Below, piece by piece: positions 53,045 through 62,274 of a DNA stretch of 64,000 nt (the first letter of the stretch is position 1; the number at the start of each line of letters is the position of its first letter). The notes beneath the pieces were generated by a model, which was given only the letters and a program-made list of their open reading frames with translations, searched no databases and was not told the origin of the DNA. The stretch lies in assembly GCA_040218145.1 (NCBI GenBank), contig JAVJQK010000035.1:124001-188000 (forward strand), written 5' to 3'. This DNA comes from Sandaracinaceae bacterium (GTDB taxonomy: Bacteria > Myxococcota_A > Polyangia > Polyangiales > Sandaracinaceae). The position numbers were made by a program, and so were the translations under genes.

Positions 53045-54816
53045 GAGAAGAGGTACTCCATCGCGAGCCCACCCATGACGATCGAGAGGCTGGTCAGCGC
53101 TTCACCGATGATGAAGCCGGCCGCCACCGGGACGAGCGTGGTGCCCATCCAGCGCGGCCCGAACTTGGCCTGGAGGCCCATCGAGATGAAGCAGCCCAGG
53201 CCGTACGTGAGGGTGATGTAGAACGGAAGGTACATGGCGAGCCCAACCAGCACGCCGAGGCCGCCGATGGGGAAGATGCCGAGCCCCAGGCCCACCGCGC
53301 CGCCCGCGACGTACTTGTCGAGCTGGCTGGCGCCGCTGCGGAGGCTGTCGATGATGCTCGCCAGCGCGGCGCCCTGCGGGGCGCTGAGCGGCGCGCCGGG
53401 GACCGCGAAGCCGGGGTCGCCCCAGTCTTTCCAGAGCAGGTAGACGACGCCGACGGCCACGGGGGCGCCGATCCACGCGACCATGAACTGCGCCAGCTGC
53501 TGCTTCTTCGGCGTGGCGCCGATGAGGTGGCCGCTCTTGAGGTCGCTCATCATGTCGGCGCACTGGCCGATGCCCATGCTGACCGCGACGCCGAGGATGA
53601 TGCTGGCCGCGACGTTGCCACCGCTGAGGAAGAACATGAGGGTCACCCCGATGAGCGACATGCCGCTGATGGGGGAGATGTCGGTCATCCCGGTGGCCTG
53701 CGCGACGATGAGGCCCGCGAGCGCGAGCCAGACCGTGCCCACCACCGCGACGAGGACCGCGCGCGCCACGCCGATGTCCGGATCGGACAGGATGGCGGCG
53801 GTGAAGAGCACCACCAGCGCGACCCCGATCCCGCCGTACAGCACCTTCGAGTCCATCTCGTCGGAGCTGCCGCCGCTCTTGCTCGCCGCGCTGAGCCCCC
53901 TGAGCGCCGCCCCGATGGCGGGCGCGCTCGCGATGACGCCGCTGATCGCGCCGCCGATGAGGATGCCGATGCCGAGCGGTCGGAGCATCTCGGAGTACGC
54001 GACCGGCCACTGCACGAAGGCGTCGTAGCCGGTGGGGGTGCTCGCGAGCTGCATGTCCTCCGCGGTGGGGACCCAGCCGAGCGCGACGCTGATCGGCGCG
54101 ATGACCCACCACGCGAGCATGCCGCCGAAGACGAACGGGAGGCCGCCCCGGCCCGAGAGCAGCCCGGCGCCGAGGCTCGCGAAGGAGACCCCGATGGCGA
54201 TCGGGATGTAAGACGGCATGCCGAGCATGACGCCGATCTCCATCTGCTCCGGGATGTGGAGCGCCTCGGGGACCCAGGACAGCTCTCCCGCGAGGACGTG
54301 GAAGACCATCGCGACCAGGAAGCCGCCCCCGAGCAGCTTCGCCTGGCGGATGCCCGCGCCGGGGCTCTTCAGCAGGGTGGCGACCGCGATCCCGCTCGGG
54401 AAGCGGAGCCGCTCGAGCTCGATCATCTGCTTCCGGAGCGGGATGATGAAGACGATCCCGAGGAAGCAGCCGCCTATCGCGGCGAGCATGATCGGGATGG
54501 GCGAGAAGTCGCGCAGCTCCGGGTCGCACAGGCCCAGGATGAAGAGCGCCGGAAGCGTGAAGGCCACGCCCGCGCTGGCGCTGTTGACCCCCGAGGCGAC
54601 CGTCTGGTTGATGTTGTTCTCGACGATGCTGCCCTTGCGCAGCGCGCCGCGGAGCACCGCGAAGCCGAGGATCGCCGCGACGGTCGAGCCAGGCAGCGTG
54701 AAGCCGAGCTTCAGCGCCACGAAGACGAACGCCGCGGTCATCACGATGCCGATGAGGACGCCGGTGATCAGCGCCGCTGGCGTCAGCTCGCGGTAGGGGG
54801 CGGGGGGCGATGCCAT
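53041..54816 (-). CDS. OPT-family oligopeptide/metal-chelate transporter
   Basis: The protein has 591 residues with about 14-16 membrane segments. OPT signatures: VALKLGFTLPGSTVAAILGF and NNINQTVASGVNSASAGVAF near the N-terminus, LRFPSGIAVATLLKS, and the cytoplasmic DLKSGHLIGATPKKQQLAQF. Bacterial OPT proteins import oligopeptides or metal-siderophore-like chelates by proton symport. It is the first gene of a three-gene operon with ATGA overlaps at both junctions, and is divergent from lexA. Confidence 0.92.
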   Translation of the reverse strand: MASPPAPYRELTPAALITGVLIGIVMTAAFVFVALKLGFTLPGSTVAAILGFAVLRGALRKGSIVENNINQTVASGVNSASAGVAFTLPALFILGLCDPELRDFSPIPIMLAAIGGCFLGIVFIIPLRKQMIELERLRFPSGIAVATLLKSPGAGIRQAKLLGGGFLVAMVFHVLAGELSWVPEALHIPEQMEIGVMLGMPSYIPIAIGVSFASLGAGLLSGRGGLPFVFGGMLAWWVIAPISVALGWVPTAEDMQLASTPTGYDAFVQWPVAYSEMLRPLGIGILIGGAISGVIASAPAIGAALRGLSAASKSGGSSDEMDSKVLYGGIGVALVVLFTAAILSDPDIGVARAVLVAVVGTVWLALAGLIVAQATGMTDISPISGMSLIGVTLMFFLSGGNVAASIILGVAVSMGIGQCADMMSDLKSGHLIGATPKKQQLAQFMVAWIGAPVAVGVVYLLWKDWGDPGFAVPGAPLSAPQGAALASIIDSLRSGASQLDKYVAGGAVGLGLGIFPIGGLGVLVGLAMYLPFYITLTYGLGCFISMGLQAKFGPRWMGTTLVPVAAGFIIGEALTSLSIVMGGLAMEYLFS

Positions 54817-54869
54817 GGGCGGCAGCGGTACTTTCTTTTCAGGGGATCTTCAAGCTGGCGTCGCAAAAC

Positions 54870-54898
54870 TTGACCGCTGCGCATCCGTCGAGTAACCC
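54870..54898 (+). promoter_or_regulatory. possible lexA promoter
   Basis: TTGACC (54870-54875), a 17-bp spacer and TAACCC (54893-54898). The -10 is weak, but a LexA-box candidate lies immediately downstream, where a repressor would block transcription. Confidence 0.35.
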
Positions 54899-54908
54899 TT
54901 TGTCACAC

Positions 54909-54925
54909 CAGAGCAAGTGTTCAGC
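54909..54925 (+). promoter_or_regulatory. LexA-box candidate
   Basis: The 17-mer CAGAGCAAGTGTTCAGC matches 14 of 17 positions of the published Myxococcus xanthus LexA operator consensus as I recall it (CTRHAMRYBYGTTCAGS), including the whole GTTCAGS half. It sits 144 bp before the LexA ATG, as expected for autoregulation, and also lies in the divergent region shared with the OPT operon. Confidence 0.6.
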
Positions 54926-55068
54926 GGGTCGGGTCTTCAGTACGCAGACTCGATACCCCATCCGGACGGCGCCGCGGACTCGTGCAAGTTCGGGCGTGCG
55001 GTCGGGCGTGCGAGCTCGGGCGTGACCCATTCAGATCCTTAGTGATTGCGTTCCCAGCGGGAGGGGCG

Positions 55069-55728
55069 ATGCAGAAGCTGACCCAGAGGCAGAAGGCCGT
55101 TCTCGAGTACATCTGCGAGTCGATCCAGGACCGGGGCTATCCGCCCACCCTACGAGAGATCGGCAACCACCTCGGCATCAAGAGCACCAACGGGGTCAAC
55201 GACCACCTGCGCGCGCTCGAGCGCAAGGGCTACCTGACGCGCGAGGACATGAAGTCCCGGACCCTCCGCCCCACCGCGGCGGTCAGCGACGAGCTGCAGA
55301 TGGATCCCTTCGGCTCCAGCCCCGCCAACGACTCCGAGATGATCGAGATCCCGATCCTCGGTCGGGTCGCGGCCGGTCTGCCCATCGAGGCCATCGAGCA
55401 GCCGGAGGACACCGTCCGCATCGACAAGATGCTCGTGGGCGGCAAGGGCACCATCTTAGGGCTCCGCGTCGCGGGCGACTCGATGATCGAGGCCGGCATC
55501 CACGACGGCGACTACGTCTTCGTGCGCAAGCAGGTCGAGGCGCCGCGGGGCGCGATCGTGGTCTGCATGGTCGGAGACGAGGCGACCTGTAAGTACTTCT
55601 ACCCCGAGAAGCAGCACATCCGCCTCGAGCCGGCGAACAGCGAGATGGCCCCCATCCTCATCCCGCGCACCGACTGGCGCGAGACGAGCATCCTGGGCAT
55701 CGTCGTCGGCGTCTACCGCAAGATCTGA
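55069..55728 (+). CDS. lexA: SOS repressor LexA
   Basis: The protein has 219 residues from ATG 55069. N-terminal winged-helix domain (QRQKAVLEYICESIQDRGYP; recognition helix around TNGVNDHLRALERKGYL), a hinge, and a S24-type C-terminal protease domain. The self-cleavage site is Ala102-Gly103 (RVAAGLP); catalytic Ser138 (AGDSM) and Lys175 (CKYF) are present. RecA-stimulated self-cleavage should derepress SOS genes. A matching operator lies upstream. Confidence 0.96.
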   Translation: MQKLTQRQKAVLEYICESIQDRGYPPTLREIGNHLGIKSTNGVNDHLRALERKGYLTREDMKSRTLRPTAAVSDELQMDPFGSSPANDSEMIEIPILGRVAAGLPIEAIEQPEDTVRIDKMLVGGKGTILGLRVAGDSMIEAGIHDGDYVFVRKQVEAPRGAIVVCMVGDEATCKYFYPEKQHIRLEPANSEMAPILIPRTDWRETSILGIVVGVYRKI

Positions 55729-55913
55729 CGCCTCCTTCGACGAGCCCTCTTCCCGTGGGGCAGCTCGTCCCGATGGAGCGCTCGGGCGGTCGCTTCGGCG
55801 GCCGCCCTTCTTTTTTTGGTCGGATCTTCGGAGTCCCGGAGAAAAGCGCGCCTCGACAGATCCTTCGCTCGCCTCGCCCGTCGGAGCCTCCCCACCACCC
55901 CGGGGAGGAGACC

Positions 55914-58268
55914 ATGCGGAACACGGCGCGGCTCGCGCTCGCTCTCGGAACCATCGTCGTCGCGCTCGGCAGCGCCGGCCGCGCGCACGCGGTGGGCTAC
56001 CTCGTCCCGACCGACCGCGCCGTGGAGCCGCTCGCGATCCGCTACCACCGGGTCTCGGCGTCGATCCGCGAGCGCGTGGCGGAGACGCGGGTCGAGCAGA
56101 CCTTCCGCAACCACACGAGCCAGGTGCTCGAGGCGACCTACCTGTTCCCGGTCCCACAGGGCGCGACCGTCAGCGGGTACGCCATGTGGGTCAACGGCGA
56201 GCGCCAGGAGGGCGAGCTGCTCGACGCGGGCCAGGCCCGCCAGGTCTACGAGCAGATCGTGGCGCGCATGCAGGACCCGGGGCTGGTGGAGCACATCGGC
56301 GGCCGGCTCTTCCGGGCGCGCGTCTACCCCATCCCGGCCGGCGGTGAGCAACGGGTCGAGCTGCGCTTCACCCAGACCCTCGACTACCAGGGCAGCGTCG
56401 TGCACTACCGCTACCCGCTGCGGACGAGCGGACAGGCCGCGCGGACGCTCGAGGACTTCACCTTCAGCGCCGACGTCGTCTCGCGCACGCCCATCCGCGC
56501 CGTGTACTCGCCGACCCACCCCGTCGCGGTGGCGCGCCCGAGCGAGCACCACGCCACCGTGGGCTTCGAGGCGCACCAGGCGGTGCTGGAGGAGGATCTC
56601 GACCTCTACTACGCGGTGCAGGACCGCGACGTCGGCCTGAGCCTCCTGACGCATCGGCCGCCCGGCGACGACGGCTACTTCCTCGCGCTGATCGCGCCGC
56701 GCGCGGAGGTGACGGAACGGGAGATCGCGGCCAAGGAGGTGATCTTCGTCTTCGACACGTCGGGCTCGATGGCGGGCGAGAAGATCCAGCGCGCGCAGGC
56801 CGCGCTCGACTACATGCTGCGGCGGCTCAACCCGAGCGATCGTTTCCAGGTGATCCAGTTCAACACCGCGGTGGAGACGCTCTTCGATGGCGGCAGCCTG
56901 CCCGCCAGCCCCGCGAACGTCGGCCGCGCCCGCCAGTTCGGGCGGCGCTTCGTGGCCGCGGGCGGGACCGCGATCCACGGAGCGCTCGAGGAGGCGCTGC
57001 GCCACCCCGCGCGGCGCGACATGCCGCGCCTCGTCGTCTTCCTCACCGACGGGATGCCGACCGTCGGGCACACCGAGCCGGCGCGCATCCTCGGCGACGT
57101 GACGACCTGGTCGCGCGCGTCCCGCGTGTACGTCTTCGGGGTCGGCGACGACGTCAACACGACCTTCCTCGACGCGATCGCGGAGCGGACCGGCGGCGTG
57201 GGCGACTACTTCCGCGACGGGGCCGAGATGGAGCGGCGCCTGAGCGCGTTCTACGACCGCGTCGCCTATCCGCTCTTCACCGATCTCCGGCTCGCGTTCC
57301 CGGGCGCCGAGGTGCACGACGTCTATCCGCGCGACCTCGGGCATCTCTATCGAGGCGGGCAGCTCATGGTGGTCGGTCGCTACCGCGGCGCCGGGCCGAC
57401 GCAGGTCACGCTGACCGGGCGCCTCGCCGGCGCAGCCGAGACCCACCGCTTCAGCTACCCCGTGAGCCTCCCCGAGCAGGAGGCGCGCAACGACTTCCTC
57501 CCGCGGATCTGGGGCACGCGCAAGATCGGCTTCCTGCTCGACGCCATCCGTCTCAACGGGGAGCAGCCGGAGCTGCGCGAGGAGGTGGTCCGCCTCGCGA
57601 CGCGCTTCGGCATCGTCACGCCCTACACGAGCTACCTGGTGGTCGAGGACGAGGCCCTGCCGCCGGGGCTTCGGCCCCCACCTCCGATCGCGCGCGGCGG
57701 TGGGGACGGCGAGACGACCTACGACTTCGAGGACGACCTCGTCACGGGCGACATGGTGCGGCCCGATGGACAGCTGCTCCAGATCCGGCCGCGTCGAGGT
57801 GCCGGGCGGGCGCGACGCGCGCAGCACGATTTCCGCGGGTTCCAGGGCGCCACGGCGCCCTCCGCGGAGCCTGGCGGCGGGGGCACCTCCGCGGTGGCGC
57901 CCTCCCCGGCGCCCTCGGCCACGGGCGAGTCGGGGCGTCGGCTCGCGAGACGCCTGCGGGAGATGCGGGAGGCGGAGCGCACCGAGTCGGTGCCGAGCGC
58001 GAGCCGCTTCGTGCTCGGTCGCCCGTTCAGCCTGGTGGCCGGCATGTGGGTGGACAGCCACTACCGCCGCGCCATGCGCTCGCTGAGCCTGCGCGCGGGC
58101 AGCGAGGCGTGGATCGCGCTGCTGCGCTCGCGGCCCGATCTGCGGCCCGCGCTCGCGCTCGGCGCGCGCGTCGCGGTGGCCATCGGCGACGGCCGCGCGG
58201 TGCTCGTGGACCCCGGCGCGCCCGAGGGCGTGTCCACCGCTCAGGTGGAGAGCTTCCTCTCCCTCTGA
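55914..58268 (+). CDS. VIT/VWA-domain exported protein with GltF-like motif
   Basis: The protein has 784 residues from ATG 55914 with a GGGGAGGAG site. The signal peptide is MRNTARLALALGTIVVALGS to AHA. A VIT domain (~40-170) and a von Willebrand A domain (~275-455) follow; the metal-site DTSGS (281-285) is intact. After ~590 the chain is Pro/Arg/Gly-rich and contains TTYDFEDDLVTGDMVRPDGQ (601-620), identical at 18 of 20 positions to the small GltF-like protein. Unlike typical inter-alpha-trypsin-like bacterial proteins no C-terminal membrane anchor is seen. It is probably periplasmic or surface-located. A link to the Glt-like machine is suggested only by the motif; the VWA adhesin CglB of M. 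xanthus gliding is a thematic parallel. Confidence 0.88.
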   Translation: MRNTARLALALGTIVVALGSAGRAHAVGYLVPTDRAVEPLAIRYHRVSASIRERVAETRVEQTFRNHTSQVLEATYLFPVPQGATVSGYAMWVNGERQEGELLDAGQARQVYEQIVARMQDPGLVEHIGGRLFRARVYPIPAGGEQRVELRFTQTLDYQGSVVHYRYPLRTSGQAARTLEDFTFSADVVSRTPIRAVYSPTHPVAVARPSEHHATVGFEAHQAVLEEDLDLYYAVQDRDVGLSLLTHRPPGDDGYFLALIAPRAEVTEREIAAKEVIFVFDTSGSMAGEKIQRAQAALDYMLRRLNPSDRFQVIQFNTAVETLFDGGSLPASPANVGRARQFGRRFVAAGGTAIHGALEEALRHPARRDMPRLVVFLTDGMPTVGHTEPARILGDVTTWSRASRVYVFGVGDDVNTTFLDAIAERTGGVGDYFRDGAEMERRLSAFYDRVAYPLFTDLRLAFPGAEVHDVYPRDLGHLYRGGQLMVVGRYRGAGPTQVTLTGRLAGAAETHRFSYPVSLPEQEARNDFLPRIWGTRKIGFLLDAIRLNGEQPELREEVVRLATRFGIVTPYTSYLVVEDEALPPGLRPPPPIARGGGDGETTYDFEDDLVTGDMVRPDGQLLQIRPRRGAGRARRAQHDFRGFQGATAPSAEPGGGGTSAVAPSPAPSATGESGRRLARRLREMREAERTESVPSASRFVLGRPFSLVAGMWVDSHYRRAMRSLSLRAGSEAWIALLRSRPDLRPALALGARVAVAIGDGRAVLVDPGAPEGVSTAQVESFLSL

Positions 58269-58325
58269 GCGAACGGGAAGTGACGTCGACCTCGGGACGC
58301 GCACGCCGCGCGAAGGGAGAGGTGC

Positions 58326-59057
58326 ATGAAGAACGTGATGATGACGATCGGAGGAGGCCTGGCGGGGGCGATGATGCTCGCCACTGCCTGGGTCGGCCGC
58401 GCTCACGCGGTCGAGATCTACCCGGAGACGATCCCGCCACCGCGCGTGATCGTCGTGACCCAGCCGAGCGACCCGCCGCCCGTACGGATCGTCGTGCGTC
58501 GCCCTCCCCCGCCCGACCGCGTCCTGATCCGCGTCCGCGCGCCCGAGCCGCGGGCGGCGACCCGCGACGAAGACGCCCCGCGCCTGGTGTTGGGGGCGGG
58601 GATCGGTCCGATGTTCGTGCTCGGCGCCGACTCCGTCGTCCCGGTCGGGCACGCGCACGTGGGGCTCGCGCTCGGTCAGGTCGAGTTCGGGCTGCGACTC
58701 GGGCTCGCGCCCTACGCCGCGTCGCTCTCGAACGTCGACGGCGAGCCGACCGACACCGGCCTCTACACCACCGACGCGACCTTCACCTACCGCTTCCTGC
58801 CCGACGCGGACCTGCACCCCATCCTGGGCGCGGGCCTCGGGGCGGTGATCGCGGCCCCGAGCGGCGCGCCTCCCTCGGCGGGCTTCGGGGTGAGTCTGCG
58901 CGCCGGCCTCGAGCTCGGCGTGGATCTGCCGGACGCGGGCGAGCTCGGCGTGGGGCTCGACGCGATCGGCACCCAGGTGGTCGGCGCAGAGGCCGGCTTC
59001 CCCTGGGCGCTCGCCACCTCGCTCACCGTGGGCGCCCACCTCGACTGGCGATTCTGA
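58326..59057 (+). CDS. secreted protein, probable small beta-barrel
   Basis: The protein has 243 residues. The signal peptide ends GRAHA, the same AHAV junction as in the upstream VIT/VWA protein. A Pro/Arg-rich segment (~30-80; PPPRVIVVTQPSDPPPVRIV) precedes alternating Gly-rich strands (LVLGAGIGPMFVLGAD, HVGLALGQVEFGLRLGLAPY, FGVSLRAGLELGVDLP) that end in Phe (LDWRF), as in outer-membrane barrels. It lies 57 bp downstream of the VIT/VWA gene and is probably co-transcribed. The family is unknown. Confidence 0.72.
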   Translation: MKNVMMTIGGGLAGAMMLATAWVGRAHAVEIYPETIPPPRVIVVTQPSDPPPVRIVVRRPPPPDRVLIRVRAPEPRAATRDEDAPRLVLGAGIGPMFVLGADSVVPVGHAHVGLALGQVEFGLRLGLAPYAASLSNVDGEPTDTGLYTTDATFTYRFLPDADLHPILGAGLGAVIAAPSGAPPSAGFGVSLRAGLELGVDLPDAGELGVGLDAIGTQVVGAEAGFPWALATSLTVGAHLDWRF

Positions 59058-59075
59058 GCGCGCTCGGAGCCGCGA

Positions 59076-62000
59076 CTACTTGTCTTTCACCTTGAGCAGC
59101 ACGGAGGTGAGGATGAAGGCGACGAAGGTCAAGAAGCCCATGCCCACGGCGGCGAAGATCAGCGGGAACTCCGTCACGAACCCGCCCAGCAAGCTGTCGG
59201 GGTCGTTGAAGAAGTTGGGCATGTTCTCGAGGTACCGCTCGACCTGGCAGTCGGCGAGGTTGTCGCGGGAGCGGAGGTCGACCGCGGTCAGGGCCTCGAG
59301 GCCGTAACGGGTCGCGGTGAACCAGCTCAGGATGCCGGTCAGGTCCTGGAGCCGGCTGATCGAGCCGGCGAACAGCAGCTGGGGGATCACGAGGAAGTTG
59401 ATGCCCCAGAGCGCGCTCACCGGGTTCGAGACCGCGGCGCTGAGCGCCATGCCCATCGCGGCCGCGGTGCTCGTGACCAGGAAGCCGACGAACATGTACT
59501 TGCCGAGGTTGATGAACTTGTCGACGAAGCCGTCCGCGCCATCGAGGTCGCACATGAAGTAGGCGATGGGGACGTGCAGGATCACGACGATCGCGCCCAG
59601 CAAGAAGAGCACCCAGAGCCGCGCCGTCACGTACGGCAGGATGTTCAGCCCGGCCAGGCGTTCTCGCTCGTAGACCGTGCGCTCGCTGACGAGCACGTTC
59701 GAGCTCGCGATGATCATCGGGAGGAAGAGCGCCATCAGCATCGCGAGGAGCGCGGTGCGTGGGTCCTTCACCCGGTCGTCGGCGTGGGGCGTCGTCAGGT
59801 CGGGCAGGCGCGCCGCGACGCCCATGCGCCGCTGCGGATCACAGGCGATGCGGTCGTCGACGCCCGCGCATTGATCGGTGGCCTCCTCCCGCGTGCTGCA
59901 GCCGAACATCGGCACCTGGAAGCTCGTGGCGCCGCCCGTCGTCATCCCGATGAGGACCGCCAGCAGCGGCGCCTGGATCACGAGCAGGAAGAGCGCGACC
60001 TTGTTGCGCAGCGTGAGCTTGAGCGAGCGCCCGAGCAGCACGGGGAACTGCCTGAGAGAGCTGCGTGGCCTCGGCTTGGGCGGCGCGCCCCCGCTCTGGG
60101 CCTGCGCGTTGCCGGCCCGCTCCACCACGAACCGGCGATAGGTCTCGGTCTGGTGGTACTTCTCGCGCCACTGGTCGGCGGGGAGCTGTTCGAGGTGGTC
60201 GAACATCTCGCGCGGCTTGCCGGGCGCGGCGCCGAAGAAGTCGTAGCTGTCGGGCGAGGGCGGGCCGAAGAAGAGCAGCTTGCCGCCGCGTCCCAGGATG
60301 CACACCGAGTCGAACTTCTCGTACTCCTGGTAGTCCGGCTGGTGGATGGTGACGACGATGGTGCGGCCGTTGTCGGCCAGGCGGCGCAGGGTGCTGATGA
60401 CGTCCGCGGCGTCCGTCCAGCTCAGGCCCGAGGTCGGCTCGTCGAGGATGAGGAGCGACGGGTCCGTGACGAGCTCGACGGCGAGGTTCACGCGGCGACG
60501 CTGACCGCCGGAGAGCACCTTCTGCTCGGCGCTGCCGATGCGGAGATCGCGCTGCTCCCAGAGACCGACCTCTTTCAGGGTCGCGTCGATGGACTCCTCG
60601 ATGTGCTTCTTCGAGGTGCCCGACGGGAGCCGCAGCTTGCACGCGTAGCGGAGCGCCTCGCGCACCGTCAGCTCGGGGTGCACGATGTCGTCCTGCGGGA
60701 CGTAGCCGACGTTGGTCCGGAACGACTCGTACTGGCTGAAGAGCGGCTTGCCGTTCAGCAGGACGCCGCCGCCGGTCGGGCGGATGATCCCGAGCACCGT
60801 CATCAGCAGCGTGCTCTTGCCCGCGCCGGACGGCCCGAGCATGCCGATCAGCTCGCCCGGGAAGATCGACATGTTGATGTTCTCGAGGAGCGGACGCGGC
60901 TTGCCCGTGCTGCGGTCCTTCACCGTCAGGCCGACCTGGATCAGATCCAGCCGGACCTTGGCGCGCTGCGCGCCTTCGATGCCGCGGGCGCCGAGGAGGA
61001 GCGTGACCGCGCCGACGGTGACGCGGTCGCCCGGGCCCGCCACGACCGGCTGCGCCACGCGCTGCCCGTTGACGTAGGTGCCGTTGGTGGAGCCGAGGTC
61101 GCGGATCTGGAAGCGGCCGTCCTGCTGCTTGCTGATCTGCGCGTGGCGGCTGGAGACCGACGGGTGCGGCAGGATCAGGTCGTTGCCGGGCGCGCGGCCG
61201 ACCGTGATCACGGGCTTGTCGAGGTTCAGGCCCTGCACGGCCGCCTCGGCCATCTGCATCACGCTGCCCTCGCCCTTGGCGTTCTCCACCATGCGCTGGA
61301 GGAGCTGGAGCGGGAGCGAGAAGCCGCCGAGCAGCACGACGCTCGAGGGCTTGGCCATCGCGGTCTGGATACGGAAGCTCGCGTTGTCGATCGCGGTCCC
61401 GTTCGGGCTGCCCATGTCCTGGACCTGGTAGCTGCCGTCGGGCAGCTCGGTCAGCTGCGCGTGCCGCGCCGCGACCTGCGGGTCCATGATGACGATGTCG
61501 CAGCTCCCGTCGCTGCCGACGGTGAACGGCTGGCCCTTCGTGGGCGGGCGGTTGATCCGCAGGATCAGCGCCGAGACCCGCGGATCGCTCATCCGGAGCG
61601 GCGCGGAGCCGAGGTAGATGTCGTCCTGGAGGGTGACGACCCGCTGCTGGATGCGCTCGCCGCGCAGGTACGTGCCGTTGGTGGAGCCGAGGTCCTCGAC
61701 GAGCAGGCCGCCCTGCGGGTTGCGGGTGACGCGCGCGTGCCGCGCCGACACGACCGGGTTCTCGAGCACGATCGTGTTCGAGGGATCGCGGCCGATCGTG
61801 ATCTCCCCCGCCTGCGCCGCGGCCGGCATGCTCGGCGACGACTGCTGACCCGGGACGGACAGCCCCGCCGCGCTGAGCGCCTTCATGGCGTCCTGCGAGC
61901 TCATCGCCATGGTCGACTTGGGCACGCCGCCCCCCGACGGCTGCTGCGGAGGGCCCTGCTGCGGAGGACGCTGCTGGGGCGGGGCCTGCTGTGGCGGGGG

Positions 62001-62174
62001 CTGCTGCCCGTACCCAGGGTGGCTGCCCTGTTGTGGGGGCTGCTGCCCGTACCCGGGCTGGCTCCCTTGCGGCGGGGCGTACCCCTGCTGGGGGAACGGT
62101 TGGCCGCAGTTGTAGCAGGCGCCGGCGTTGGCCGGGTTCTGCGTCTGGCAGCGAGGGCAAGGTTTGGCGTTCAC
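59076..62174 (-). CDS. zinc-ribbon, triple-FHA ABCG-type transporter
   Basis: The protein has 1,032 residues from GTG 62174, chosen because it leaves the zinc ribbon (Cys6, Cys9, Cys20, Cys23) at the N-terminus and clears the divergent gene. Order: zinc ribbon, Pro/Gln/Gly-rich linker (25-85), three FHA domains (~122-195, 216-285, 322-395; the first and third keep the full GR..S.RH and STNGT set, the second is degenerate with GSDGSCD, AARHA and SPNGT), an ABCG-type ATPase (Walker A GPSGAGKST, signature LSGGQRRRVNLA, Walker B LLILDEP), and an ABC-2 membrane domain (~720-1030). FHA-ABCG fusions occur in cyanobacteria, actinobacteria and myxobacteria; cargo is unknown. Phosphorylation control is implied by the FHA domains. 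Confidence 0.93.
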   Translation of the reverse strand: MNAKPCPRCQTQNPANAGACYNCGQPFPQQGYAPPQGSQPGYGQQPPQQGSHPGYGQQPPPQQAPPQQRPPQQGPPQQPSGGGVPKSTMAMSSQDAMKALSAAGLSVPGQQSSPSMPAAAQAGEITIGRDPSNTIVLENPVVSARHARVTRNPQGGLLVEDLGSTNGTYLRGERIQQRVVTLQDDIYLGSAPLRMSDPRVSALILRINRPPTKGQPFTVGSDGSCDIVIMDPQVAARHAQLTELPDGSYQVQDMGSPNGTAIDNASFRIQTAMAKPSSVVLLGGFSLPLQLLQRMVENAKGEGSVMQMAEAAVQGLNLDKPVITVGRAPGNDLILPHPSVSSRHAQISKQQDGRFQIRDLGSTNGTYVNGQRVAQPVVAGPGDRVTVGAVTLLLGARGIEGAQRAKVRLDLIQVGLTVKDRSTGKPRPLLENINMSIFPGELIGMLGPSGAGKSTLLMTVLGIIRPTGGGVLLNGKPLFSQYESFRTNVGYVPQDDIVHPELTVREALRYACKLRLPSGTSKKHIEESIDATLKEVGLWEQRDLRIGSAEQKVLSGGQRRRVNLAVELVTDPSLLILDEPTSGLSWTDAADVISTLRRLADNGRTIVVTIHQPDYQEYEKFDSVCILGRGGKLLFFGPPSPDSYDFFGAAPGKPREMFDHLEQLPADQWREKYHQTETYRRFVVERAGNAQAQSGGAPPKPRPRSSLRQFPVLLGRSLKLTLRNKVALFLLVIQAPLLAVLIGMTTGGATSFQVPMFGCSTREEATDQCAGVDDRIACDPQRRMGVAARLPDLTTPHADDRVKDPRTALLAMLMALFLPMIIASSNVLVSERTVYERERLAGLNILPYVTARLWVLFLLGAIVVILHVPIAYFMCDLDGADGFVDKFINLGKYMFVGFLVTSTAAAMGMALSAAVSNPVSALWGINFLVIPQLLFAGSISRLQDLTGILSWFTATRYGLEALTAVDLRSRDNLADCQVERYLENMPNFFNDPDSLLGGFVTEFPLIFAAVGMGFLTFVAFILTSVLLKVKDK

Positions 62175-62274
62175 GGCAGCGGGAGAATACCGAAATGCAG
62201 CGCCGCGAAGGAAGACGTTTGGAGCGTCACCATTCGGTCGCGCGTGCCCGCCGGGTCGTGTAGCCTTCGTCGCC

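Noticed and set aside
55713-59039. A 1,108-residue minus-strand frame opposite the VIT/VWA gene
   Set aside because: The plus strand carries an intact VIT and VWA domain; the minus frame has only Arg/His/Asp-rich sequence.
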